A stretch of DNA of 64,000 nucleotides from Epinephelus fuscoguttatus (lineage: Eukaryota > Chordata > Actinopteri > Perciformes > Serranidae): NCBI RefSeq assembly GCF_011397635.1, contig NC_064775.1:17094954-17158953 (forward strand). The letters run 5' to 3'. Below the pieces are notes generated by a model. It ran no database searches, had not been told where the DNA came from, and saw nothing but the letters and a program-made list of their open reading frames with translations. Of the stretch, positions 35,605 to 47,500 are shown piece by piece. Position 1 is the first letter of the stretch. Every line of letters starts with the position of its first letter. A program made the translations under genes and the position numbers.

Positions 35605-35840
35605 ATGAAAGTTAAGGTGGCGGAAATACAAGAAGGGCGGCCAGAAATGGTGGAGAATGGGTCCAACAACCACCAACTTTCACGCAGGTGGCTGGTGTTT
35701 GTTTCCTGTATAACTGTAATACCAAACCCTATTCTTTTTCCTAAACTCAACCATGTGCTTTTTTGCACATCATATCTTGACATGGAAAGTCTATGATATG
35801 TGACATGGTTTGAGTGAGAATGTGTTGTCATTGGACGTCA
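35605..35840 (+). repeat. Dispersed repeat, copy related to 58290-58735
   Basis: Shared landmarks with 58290-58735 are GGTGGAGAATGGGTCCAACA-like, GTGGCTGGTGTTTGTTTCC-like, CTTTTTCCTAAACTCAACCATG-like and GGTTTGAGTGAGAATGTGTTG-like strings in the same order. Confidence 0.75.
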
Positions 35841-37295
35841 TACCCCTTTTCCACCAAATAACTTCTGGTTCTTCTTCCAGTTCCATTCAGGTTCCTTACC
35901 AAAGTAATCGAGGGTGTGTTATCAATGGAGGGCGTTGCACAATAGAAATGAAAGTAGTCAGTAGCAGCAAGATGTCAGATCACATTGATTACTTGCAAGC
36001 ATTTGCTTTGCTATAACAGATTTTTGTTTTTATCCCAAAAAACATGGACCAACTAATAATGATAAAAGATGTAGAGGACTAACGCATGCAAGACTCCATC
36101 TGTTGTGGTAGTTAAATGTAGGACCCATATGCAAACACAACCAGAAAATGGAGAATAGTTAAAGGCAGTTTATTGTAGTGGAGCTGAAGGCTTGAATGAA
36201 ATGATGGCAGAGGTGGGCAGGGAATGGCGAAGCAGAGCAGGTAGATTAGCCAAAAGCAAAGCAGTCTTAATCTAAAGGCAGAAGACAAGAATGAAGCTGG
36301 ATGTGGCGGGTTTTGGTTAAGGCTGACGTGGTGAACGTGAGACACAGAATAGAGTGTGAATTGACGTCCAAAAGTACAAAAGATAAAGTTTACAAAAAAC
36401 TAAAAGTTGGCCCTGATGTCTGTACAGGAGAGGAGACTGAACGATCTGGCAGAGTCTGGATGTCTGAGCTGGGTTTTATACTGCAGTGGCTTGATTGTAG
36501 ATGTGGTTCAGGTGTGCAGGTTCAGCAGCTGCTGGCAATCAGGAGGATGGACCCAGAAGGCCACGCCCAGCAAACACACAGATACACACTCAAAACAAAC
36601 ATGAGATACTAAGAGGCCGTTTACACGTTGCCGGCTATTTTCATAAACGAACATTTCACCGTCTCCGTTTTCAAAAAGATCTTCGTTTACACTTACGCGT
36701 GTATATATACACAAGAGCACGCCAAACCTGTAGGTGGCAGTGTAACGAGAGACTCAAACCTTCCATGTATCCATTGTCGCCATAGCAACATAGGTCGCAC
36801 TTTTGACACAGGCGCAAGTTATGGCGCATACTGTGATGTCGGCTGCCTATAACTTCATTTATCTCTGTTTATCTCAGTTTACATGCAACCGCGCAACCGG
36901 AGTTTTCCAAAATCTCCACTCTGGCCGGAGTTTTTAGAAAGACTCGTTTTCAGAGGAGAAATCTCCGTTTGCGTGTAAACGAAGGGCACAAACGAAGGAA
37001 GATGTCTCCGTTTATCAAAATCACCGTGTACGTGTAAACGGCCTCTAAGAAGGGGAATAAGGAAACACAAGGGAGAGGCAAAGCGGAAACCCTAACACTT
37101 TCCAAACTTGAGAATATGATGTGTAAATTGATGTCTTTATGGTTCAGGTCAAGAGAAACCTACTGTTTGGTTCCAGTTGGTAACAAACTTTTCGGGTTCC
37201 GAATCAATTCATTTTTGGTCAAAATCCTCCAAACTGTTCAAAATTTGGTGTAAGTACCAGAAAAAAACCCTGTTCTATGTTAGTGGAAAGGGGTA
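35841..37295. mobile_element. Candidate MITE with nested insertions
   Basis: Left end TACCCCTTTTCCACCAA and the right-end complement TACCCCTTTCCACTAA form terminal inverted repeats; the flanking dinucleotide TA is part of each end. Between them lie another teleost repeat (about 36100-36600) and a complete smaller MITE (36613-37045). Because of the nesting, the pairing of the ends is plausible but not proven. Confidence 0.5.
36613..37045. mobile_element. MITE, 433 bp, TAA target duplication (PIF/Harbinger-like)
   Basis: The termini GAGGCCGTTTACACGT and its complement (ACGTGTAAACGGCCTC) are perfect inverted repeats of 16 bases, and similarity extends to about 50 bases (ATAAACG...CTCCG). The element is flanked by TAA on both sides (36610-36612, 37046-37048), the target preferred by PIF/Harbinger elements. 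No coding capacity. Confidence 0.85.
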
Positions 37296-38674
37296 TAAAC
37301 CCACAGTAACACAAAAGCATGGTGTGTCAACACACCTCTGGCCTTTTAGTGTAGTTTTTATTTCAGGTTTTAGAAACCTTATGCCACCATTGACCCCATG
37401 TGATCAAATCATATCCTCCTTCCCACAAATAACAGGACACACCACTGGGACACTAATATCTACCACTAATATCCCACTTTTATCAAAATATGGGTACAGT
37501 GGCACATTGACAAAACAGCCGTCGTGCACACATACTTCAGCACCGAGCATATGCACACGCTCTCAAGTGTGTGCAAATACATGCATGTTTAAACTCGTGC
37601 ACAGGTACACAAACACACAGGCAAAGAAGTGCGAGGTGGGAGCCAGCAGCCGCTGCACCTGGTGAGATCCAAGTGAAAGTGAGAAGCATAAAAAAGAGCT
37701 GAACGCTCAGGTCTGTTGATCTATTTTTACCGCAGAGCAGGGGGCAGAGGGAGAGAGAGAGCTTCTTGCATTATGCATGGCCCTGTAGAGCAGCAGTGGT
37801 TTTTACACTGCGCTCTCTCACCGGGCTTCTAGGTGTCTGTGCTGTCTGTCAAACAGGCAGCATATAGCAGAGCCAGGTGCTCTCACACGGTGCTCTGGTT
37901 GATCTTTCTCAGAGCACAAGACCACCGGCCTATCCAGCTGCTTGCACTCTCCCCGAACACAAGAGCTCGCCTGTAGTTTCAGTCAAATTTAACTCTGAAG
38001 TGTAAGAGCATTCAGGAGCTGGAGGGGGAAACAAGAACAGATACAAACACATTATACATCGCCCCAGTTGGAATTGGGAAACCACTTTTTATTCTTGAGG
38101 ATCTGTAGCAACGATGAGTGGCAACTCATGAATTGAGCTCATAGCTTCTACAGTGTGAATCCAAATTTAGCTCAGAAGATGTTTCAGTGAAGAGATAAAC
38201 ACAACAGTGTGCTATTCAATTATTCTCTTGTAAAAAAACACAATTATATGTTGTAAAGGTTTGTCTGTTTGGCTGCATTCAGGCTGCAGGCAAATAAGAT
38301 TTACTTCTCAAAGTGAAAACAGGGTGTCCATGCTGTTATTTGCAAGTGATCAGATCAGATTTGTGTGTCCAGATATCACCAACCTATTTGCATGGGTTGC
38401 TGTGGTAACAATGTAGGTGTCTGTAATTGCCAAGCAATGTAGGGTTACAACTGTATGAGATTCTCACCGTCTCAGAAAATATTGCAGTTGTACAGTATCG
38501 TGGTATTACAGAATTTATATTATTTTATCTGTAAGAATGACCCTTAAAGGAATGAAAATGGAAGGGTTATTTTTGGTTGAACAAACGTTTTATTACAATA
38601 ATTGATACTTAAAACCATTTTGTTAATGGAAGTATGTGTAAAAAATCTCCCTTTTGAAAATGACTAAAACTAGT
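37296..38674. other. Gene-poor DNA
   Basis: The longest frame (37177-37665, +, 162 codons) runs from MITE sequence into a CA-rich tract and shows no domain. Nothing else is recognised. Confidence 0.4.
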
Positions 38675-39552
38675 CCATACCCAATGAGTACAGCATACCA
38701 TACCATGACTTAGTCATACCAAAAATTAGAAAAAAAACAACAACACTGGGCCACAGGGGGAGCCACAGCGATCGGTCGCATTTTAGCCATTTTTAAGCAT
38801 TTTTCTGTTGGTATAGCGCCACCCAGTTGCCAATTAGAGTTAAATTTCTCCAGTCACCTTGAGGCATCCTGTTCTACTAGTTTACCAATTTTAGTAAAAA
38901 TTGATATGGCAGTTAGGCCTAGATAAGAAATTAGCTCTCTAGCTCCCCCATTTTGTTTGATGGGGTCAATAATGGAGGGGTCCCCTCAGATTATGTGTGG
39001 TCATATGCCTACAAAGTTGTGTGGTGATCGGTGAAACCCTTGAGATGTTATACACCTTTATGTGATGAGCCATGCCCTCCGCAATATTCATTGCCTTATA
39101 GAAGCTCAGTTTTAGTAAGTTTTCCAACTTTTGCCAAGAGGGAAATTTAGATATTGGTTCCAAGATTATGTTCATGCAGTTTCATGCAGATCGGTCAAAC
39201 TTCCTAGGAAGAGATTGATTTTAGGTGTTTTTCAAAAAAATCAAAATGGCGGAAAATCTATATAACCGGAAGTTAGCAAATTTGTTCCTCATGAGGAGAG
39301 GCATCTCTGTGCAAAGTTTCATGTGTCTATGACATACGGGGCATGAGATGCCCATTCAAAGTTTGCAATTTCAATCAGTTGCTATAGCGCCCCCCTTTGG
39401 CCAATTGATGTAATATTGCTTCATTCGCATCCTCTCATAACCCTCTACCACTGTGCCAAATTTCACATGGATTGACCAAGTCAGTGAGGAGAAAAATGTG
39501 GAACAGACACACAGACAGAGTTTTCATCATTATATAGTAAGATAAGATAAAG
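38675..39552 (-). repeat. Dispersed teleost repeat, copy 2 (inverted relative to 7605-8495)
   Basis: Reverse-complement match along the whole length of the copy at 7605-8495. Shared landmarks are CAGCATACCATACCATGACT, GGAGCCACAGCGATCGGTCG and CAGTTGCTATAGCGCCCCCC. It ends near GATAAGATAAAG. Confidence 0.85.
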
Positions 39553-41590
39553 GGGAGATTCTCCATCCACTTGCATTTTATTTTCAATATCCTAGATAAG
39601 CAAATGTACATGGTATGATGTTTTCTGAGTTGTGTGTCATGATCAAAGACACTTCGAAATCTAATTTGAGTGGCCAGAGCATCCAGGCTAAGAGGCATAG
39701 AATTCTGACTCCGACCTCCAAATGTGGTTTGCAAAAACTGCATTTCCTGTTTTTTTTGTTTTTTTTTCTCCAGACTTTCTACAATCTGGGTATGCTTAAA
39801 AAACAGATTTGGGCCACAGTCTTAACAATGCCATATTGACTCCTAAATGTCCGAGTGAAACAAAAAGATCTGCTAGTGCAACCTGTTTTCTGAACTTTCT
39901 CAAATGGAGTGTAATTTCTCTTAATTTATTTCTTTCTTTCAAGATACTGACACCGACAAACATTTGCCTTTCAGGCTCAACAATAAACAGATATTATTTC
40001 CTTCTCTTTTTCCCCTGTTGAATTTGGAAAATAACTTTTAATAGAATACTCTTACTCTCATTGGATTTAGCTTTGAAACAGTCAATCTGAGCATTTGTAA
40101 AGGGGGTTGTGTTGCTGCTGGGCATCACAAGGAGGGAGACTAATGAAAGCTTGATGAGGATGCTTCTCTGAATTCTCCAGCATGATTAGGCTTTAATTAC
40201 CGAGGGCCACCTCGACATATTCCCTATAATTGGAAATACCTAAGCACTTGGCTGCTCATGGCATGAAACCAAAGAATCCATGGTTCACAACAAGCCTCGT
40301 TCTCATTTCTGATGATCTCTACTCTGCATGGGCAATGCAACAGGAGATTTCGAGGCATTTTGGATTGAAGCTTGTCTTTATGCAGATTAGTTGCTAAGTA
40401 GTTCTGTGTAATCTTTGTAAGGAGTTATCACCCAAGTTAGTGACACAGTGCGCTGACAGTCTAAGCGTGGAACAAGATATTATGAGAGAGGCTTTAAACT
40501 TGTAGCTCTGCATCCCAGCATGCTGGCATCTCCACATTGCCAGATGTGACAATAACATCCCTATATGGCTGCCAAACGCCTACAAGACACCCACAGGCAT
40601 TGGCAGCTCCCTTGGTGAAATCTTCTGTTGCACAACCACATGAAAAAAAGGGGCCTTATGTTCTGCCGGTTAAGTGAATCACTGCCTCGCCTGAAGAATT
40701 GGTCTTTCTTTCATTACAGTCACTTCAATTCAGCGCCGTCACACCATTTATACCTTCCTTCAATGGCATGAGCTACAACTGAATCATTGTATATAAAACA
40801 AAGACAACATTTCTGAAATGTGCTCAGGTGTTTCAGCGCTGAATAGACAGTAGACGATTCAAGGGCAAGCTGATAAGCCTGCAGGATACCGAACAATGAG
40901 ACAGTATTTTGAAAAGTTGAGAAAAAAAAACTGTTCTGTGGTTGTAATTTTAGTTACCATTAAATGTTCAATTTGCTCCTTAAAGTTGAATTCACATTTC
41001 AGAAAAAGGTAACTGTTAGAACCTTAAATTATTGCTTTCAAATTGGCTTTCTGATACCACCAGATACCAAAACATAAAAGCATCTCTATGCACATAAACT
41101 GCTGTCACCCATGCATGGAATAAATTGTGTGTACACATATTAAGGTCAAAGATAAAAGCCTGAATCCGAATGCTGTACATGCATGTTTAGAATAGCATAA
41201 CAAGATAATATCATGGGATGTTTTAATCCTATTGTCCTACAAGATTTACAGAGACGCTATCATTTGATGCAGATTAATGGAAACAACAGAGGAGGATGGG
41301 GTGACTGAGCACATGTAACCAAGCATTCAACAGCCGTGTTTATCAACTCAGCTTTTCTATTATTCAGATTATTCTGCTTGGGATCCCCGGTGTAATTAGC
41401 CGGATAACAAATCCACCTCCTTCCACAGTGTGTCTCTGAATTGATTCTATCATATTCACCAGCTGTCGAGTGCCATTAGAAAAGAGGAACATGTGGAACG
41501 TGTGCATGTCTAAATTTCATTTTTCAATTCTAACTGTGTGGTCCAGCTTAGTTTAGGGATATATTATGTTCCACCATTCCTAAGTACGGC
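39553..41590. other. Gene-poor DNA, possible conserved non-coding stretch
   Basis: 40100-40420 is of mixed composition, repeat-free and rich in TAATTA/ATTA-type words (GGCTTTAATTACCGAGGGCC), which often mark developmental enhancers. No gene is seen. Confidence 0.35.
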
Positions 41591-41593
41591 CTT

Positions 41594-42382
41594 AGGGTGT
41601 GTTCACACCAAACAGGAAGCAAATTTTTCATGCAAAGTCAATGCAAAGACGCAATGTGAATATGCATGCGAGTTGAAATGTTCTAATTTGAGAGAAAAAT
41701 TAGTGGGACGCTGTGTTGCGAAAGCCTATTAGCATTGAGATCTGGCTGAGATTCTCCTGATTTCATTAATGAATCAAAAATGGAGGACAAACCCACTGTC
41801 GCCATCATTGGGCACGTGGATCTCTATGACACCACGTCAGTATTGTACAGCAAAAAAAAAGGAGGGAGATCAGGGAAGAGTTAGCAAACCATAGAAATTA
41901 TAATGTACTTAGATGTTTAAAATATCGTCAACCCGATTTTCAATCCAATAAAAATTTAACATCTGTTGGATGTAAGGGTCCAATATCTCCAATATATATT
42001 CCTGCCAGTACCAGCTGGGTTACTTGAGTCAGCCATTTTGTTGAGTTGCTTCTCAGCAAAAATGATCATTTATGTTGAGCTTTTATTGTGAAAGGTAAAA
42101 ACAGAAGGAGTGAAGCAGTAATGCGTTGCCATGGACAGTAAAGTGCTCCTGTCTTGGTTCACGCTTGTTCAGAACACACAGAGACTTTATGTTCAAACTA
42201 CTTGATTCCAGCTATCGTTTAATACTAGCGTTAGCATTAACTGCCTCTCTTGGTTAGTTAGCACAGCCTTTAGCACAAAAAGATGAATATTCGCAACATG
42301 TGAAATACTCCAAAAAACTCTAGTAGCTATATTTGTGCATGTAACGCAGGGAAAAAATTCACATTTGGTGTGAATACACTTT
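41594..42382. mobile_element. Candidate MITE with GTGTGTTCACACCAAA termini
   Basis: Left AGGGTGTGTTCACACCAAAC and right-end complement AAAGTGTATTCACACCAAAT are inverted repeats with about 15 of 20 matches. Much of each end is itself palindromic (GTGTTCACAC). No target duplication is evident, so the limits are approximate. Confidence 0.5.
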
Positions 42383-42404
42383 CACATTGCTGACTGTGGA
42401 CCGC

Positions 42405-42567
42405 AAAGGCCTTTGCACACTGTGTCCGTTTGTATCAGATGTGTTTTTTCATGATGGGCATTTCAAACTCAGTGTACAAACACATCAATACAATGTGAAG
42501 TCATATTTATTTTTAGATGTACAATAATTTTTCACGATAAAAATGGACTCAGTGTACAAAGGCCTTT
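42405..42567. mobile_element. Small MITE with AAAGGCCTTTG termini
   Basis: Left AAAGGCCTTTGCACACTGTG and right-end complement AAAGGCCTTTGTACACTGAG match at 18 of 20 positions. The element of about 160 bp directly adjoins the right end of the preceding candidate MITE. Confidence 0.65.
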
Positions 42568-43259
42568 AGTCTTATTGGGAGTGCAGCAGACTCAAAGCAT
42601 AGATATATAAAGAGAACTGGATACAGCGTTGGAGGCGGGGCCTTGTTCATTCCTATGGAAGTTGCTCAGTGGTGAATTAAGCCAATAAGGTTGGACTTCC
42701 TGGGTGTAAAATTACCTGAATTTTCCGCATCATTGGGCCCATAGAGCAGGTGCACGAGAGACGTCCATTAGCCGTGCTGGCTACTTCTGGTTTAGCCTAA
42801 TTATTTAATCATTCAGCTCTTCTAGACCTCCGGAATGTCCAATTGACCAATTGGATCAAATCCCGATAGAGGATCTTTTACAATGTAAGTCTACAGGAAA
42901 AGGTTTTTTGGCAATAGCATCATGTGACAGACCTGGAAGTTGTAGTTACACAGTTTGGCCACTATGTCAAATAGACTTCAAAGTCTGGCACAGATCCTTG
43001 GGGCCTGACTCAAACTTAAAAAAAAAAAAAAAGGATTGCCTGCAGATGAACATGCATGCATGACACTGCATTCGTGAATCTGTGTGTTAACCTTTATTAA
43101 TAAGTGCTGATGCAAATGTGCTCCTTTCCCTGCTGAAACACAGAACGACCATTCATTTCCGCTGTGAACTCACATACTACCTCATTTCCATCACATGGAA
43201 TGGAAATGACGATCACAAAGCGCTCATGGGATGTGCGACCTTTATTAAAAAAATGACTT

Positions 43260-43760
43260 CATCGTTTCTAATTTCATAACGTGTCTGTGGGATTGACGTA
43301 ATAGGTGTAGTTAGGTAGATAATATGGGGCTGTCTGTAATTACAGATAAAAGAACATTAAGTTCGACAGATACATGTAAGCTTCTTGATGAGGGTGCCCA
43401 TTTCAATTAGGGAGCATTAAATGAAACAAAAAACCTTATGGGAGTTTCTCAGTGCCAGAGCCAAGGAGAATTAATACACTGCATAGGGCCATTTACCAGG
43501 GCATAATTACTCCCTAATTAGCCATTAGTTATTCGATTACCCTTTTATCAGCTAGTCATGGTCAAAAGGCAGGAATAGCGGATAAGTCATCACCTTGGTT
43601 GGTAACAGAAGTAATTAACATGCCGTAGCTCCCTCGGAGGGAAACAACGAGGGAATGCATTCAGGCAAAGTAAAGGCATTCTGGCCCGTTTCCTGCGTCT
43701 GATCAAAAGGAACGATAAATCAGAGGCTTTTTTTATTCATCCAGGGGTGGGTTGCTGCAA
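43260..43760. promoter_or_regulatory. Candidate conserved non-coding element
   Basis: About 500 bases free of repeats, of balanced composition and dense in homeodomain-type words (CTAATTAGCCATTAGTTATT, GAAGTAATTAACA). It lies 5.4 kb beyond the klf7 stop codon. This is pattern recognition only; conservation was not tested. Confidence 0.3.
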
Positions 43761-44289
43761 ATAGCAGAAAAAAGGAGGGTGTAAATTAATTTTCCTGCCC
43801 AGTTTAACCCAGTTGGTTCGGAGATTTAACTCTAAAAAAGGCAGCAAACCTAAACCAGACAGTCCTTTAAAGTTGTCTGGTCAATGAGAATAAAAGCAGA
43901 AAGGGTATGTGAATGTACTCTGGGCACTCATTGTTAGCAAACTGAATGGCTCTGTGACTGACACTTGATAAGAAATTAGAAAATATTCTGGAAGAAGATG
44001 GACGATTAGGCGCATATTGTTGCTGGACGAAGCCACCCATTGACAGACCAGCCAAGAAACCATGAATACTCCATGCCAAACTGCTTCTACCATTTATTAC
44101 ACATAATTACATTCTTAAATAAAAACGATTCACCGAACAGTTCCTTGCATAGAGATATTACAATACCAATTTAAAAAAGGAATTATGAAACAAACCAGTA
44201 ACAAAAATAAATCTTTCTCATTTTTCCATAATAAAGAACATTATCGTACCCATACATCATAATATACAAATGATAAATTTGAAACACTT

Positions 44290-44430
44290 TGTACAGAGAA
44301 AAAAAGGAGAAAGACAACGGAGGAAAAAGGTGGAGAAGGGGGCGAGGGAGGGGAGGTGGAGGGGAAGGGGAAGGGGGAGTCGGACAGAGGAGAGGAGTTG
44401 AAAGGGATCATATCTGAGAAAATGGAAGAG
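44290..44430. repeat. Purine-rich (G/A) tract
   Basis: About 140 bases almost entirely G and A on the + strand (GGGAGGGGAGGTGGAGGGGA). A 12-C run follows at about 44540-44551. Apparent frames on the opposite strand here are composition artefacts. Confidence 0.7.
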
Positions 44431-44551
44431 GGAGGAGGGTGGAGGCGATGAGGGAATGCTGGTAGAAAAAGGGGGTTCGTTTGATTTGAAATTCAGACCT
44501 GGTGGAAACAGAGGTGGTGCCACACATAGTAATGCGTGCCCCCCCCCCCCC

Positions 44552-47500
44552 CTCCACCCTCTGCCGAGAGCAAGAGCTGCAGTCTGGATCTCTGACTCTC
44601 ACAAGGTGGCATGAAAAACGGTGAAAAACACACAAGGAGAACGGAGAGAAAGTGTGTGTATTTGTGAGGTGTTTGTGTGATTCAGGATGTGCTTGTGCAT
44701 GTATGTTTTCGTATGATTGCGGGTTCAGGGAGTGTCTGCATGCATTTGTGTTTTTGTATGTCTGCAATGTGTGCAAATCCATGTCGCATGTAGGCATGAG
44801 TGTGTACATTTGTGCTAAAAAAACAGCTACTATACAGACTTTGTGATCAGTGTTTCATCAACCGGGGGTCGTCGTGTGAAAGTGTAGTGTACAAGCGGAC
44901 AGAAAACATCAGATATGCAAGTGATTTTTCCTCAAAAAATTCAGAGTGCAAATACAAACAGACGAAGAACACACAGGCACAGCAGAATTGACAATCATTC
45001 ATTAAGATGACACAGAACTGAACCGCATCCTCTGAGACGACATGGAACAACCTTTTCCAGAAAACACATTCACATTTGAAATCTTTGAGCTTGGGAAAGT
45101 CCAATTGTTTTTTTAAACTGTCTTGTAATTTGAGTACTTCCATGTCTTGGCTCCTTAAAGTCTCAATGAACATGAAAAACAACACATTCAGTGTTTCAGT
45201 CCAAAATCCTCAGCTTTCTATGATTGGTACAGAACATGAACAACAACAAAAAAACACTCTCAACATTCCCACACATTCGCAACCATTCAGTTCAACAGGA
45301 GAGTGCCCTGTTAAAATACTGAAACACACAAGTAGAGCTGCCATTGGTGATACAATTTTAACCCATTGGTTAAACTGCTATTCTTCATTTCATCTTCCAC
45401 TTTCTGCTGAGCAGAAAAACCACAAACCTGCTCTGATATTCCCATCTGAAATGGATATTTTTACATCTTCTAGATAGAGCTGTTCCGATACCATCCACCC
45501 ATTCCCAGTACTTGTTCCGATACCTGATACTCGAGTATCGGCTGCTATATACTACTAACCTATTTCAGTGTGAAAAAGCCAAATAAAATCTGTTCTCATC
45601 CCAACTCTGGCCGCTTTGTCAGTGGACCTACACCTCAAAATATGACGCACTAGGTCCCCTCTTGCATCACTTATGGACCCTCCATAACGGTATGTCAATT
45701 TAGTTTCATGCATTGTGTCTTGATAAAATACACTTTCCACTAACAGGAAATGCACAGTTTTGCTCATTACATAAAGTCATTTTCAATATGAACTTACAAC
45801 GTAGGTAAACACTTCCTTTTAGATTTAGATCCTTACGTTTAGGCAACAAAAGTATGTGGTTAGGTTTAAAAATACATCATGTTTTAGCTTAACCTCCTGA
45901 GACCCTGCATAGCATACCGCTGCAAAGGATGTCTAGGTGTGTCGTGCGTGTCTGACCACTGATTAAGCAACAGTATTTGACGAGTTGGGAGAGAGAACCG
46001 ATGACTGACTGTGAGCACAGATCTACTGACACAAAGATGGGGTGAATGTAATGCTATTTCATTGCAATAAATGGATAAATCATCAGAAAAGACATTCATT
46101 TAGTTTTGTAAATTTGCTGTTCCATGCTGGATTACAGTGCATCTCAAAGAAAGCTACAATGGTGACTAAGTGGCAAACTTTTAAAGTTAGTTTCTAGACT
46201 GCAGGGTTCTGGAGATATTCTAAGAATATCAATGTCCTCAGGAGTTTTTGAGTTTATTACTAAATTATGTGGTATTGGATCGATACATAGACTTGAGTAC
46301 TTGCCAATACCTGATCAAGCATTTAAAGAGTATCGGAGGCTTTTCTGATACTGGTATCGGTATCAGAACAGCTCTACCTCTGCAAACCAAATCTCAATTT
46401 TTCAGTTAGTATCTATGACTTTCATTAATGCCAACAAACACAAAGAATGGTAGCATTTATAGTGTTGTAGCTGCAACCTGGATGGCCAGTGAGAATTTTT
46501 GGTCTCCTTGGAAAATAAACCAGCAGTTTAAACTTGTACCAGTTGGTTTCTATTTCGGTCACTCCCTCCTGTCTTTGCAAGTGAAGGCTTGTCACCTGGA
46601 TGTTCAATATAAAAGGGAGCTGGGCTTGTTTGCACGTTTAGACAGAAAGAGTTCAATATTTAGGCGAGGCAGGAGCTTCTACTTCCAGAGCCGCAGACAG
46701 ATCATGTCTAGATATGATTGAGCTAGGCTGTGTTCATACCCCGAAATTGAAATGCGCCTCTGGTATACAGAGTGAAATCAATTTACTGCCTCTCTTGCCA
46801 AAAAGCAGACTGCTGTGTGCCTCAAAAGTATTAAAAGTCTTGTAAAATAAAGAATAAACGCCTTGACATAGTTGTTCCCAATCACGTTCGTAAGAATCCT
46901 GACAATCTACTTTCGTCCAAGCTGCCTGTTTGATTTGTGTGCGCTTGAGTTGAGTCGATGATCATCCCAAAATTCATTTTATTTGTGGATTAAAGACAGA
47001 GCAAATGCTAGATTTTATGCCTCTTTGTTCTGTCGGACAGAAGTCAGATCACCAAGGACAAATGTTAATTCCAGTTTTCTAGGAGAGTATGTACGTGTCT
47101 CGTGTGGGTTTCACTTCACTGCAGTTTCATGAGCTGATGGGGCAGTTATCATTTGCTGACTGAGCAGATATGTTCCTCCCCTAACCCATTTCAGCCACCC
47201 ACTGAAATCTGCACTCATGACCTCCCTGCTGGTCCAGTATGGCCAGTAAAATGTCAAAAGCTACCAGCCGTGACTAGCTAGTTATTCCAAGTCACTCCTA
47301 ATGTGAAAAAGAGAAACTACCATCAAAACACAAATGGTGTCTGGTATGATCTTACCAACCACACACAAGTGTTATCATGGGCCCAGGAACATGTACAGAC
47401 TTACAACAGATACATTCACATTGATTTGCTCTGAGTAGAGCCACCCAATTGATTGAATTTGTGTCTTCCTACAAGTCCTTCCGTGTCCAGCAATATGCAT

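Noticed and set aside
37177-37665. 162-codon frame on the + strand
   Set aside because: It starts inside candidate MITE sequence and ends in a CA-rich tract; no recognisable domain.
44408-44809. 133-codon frame on the - strand
   Set aside because: Spans a poly-C run, a G/A tract and GT-rich sequence; composition artefact downstream of klf7.
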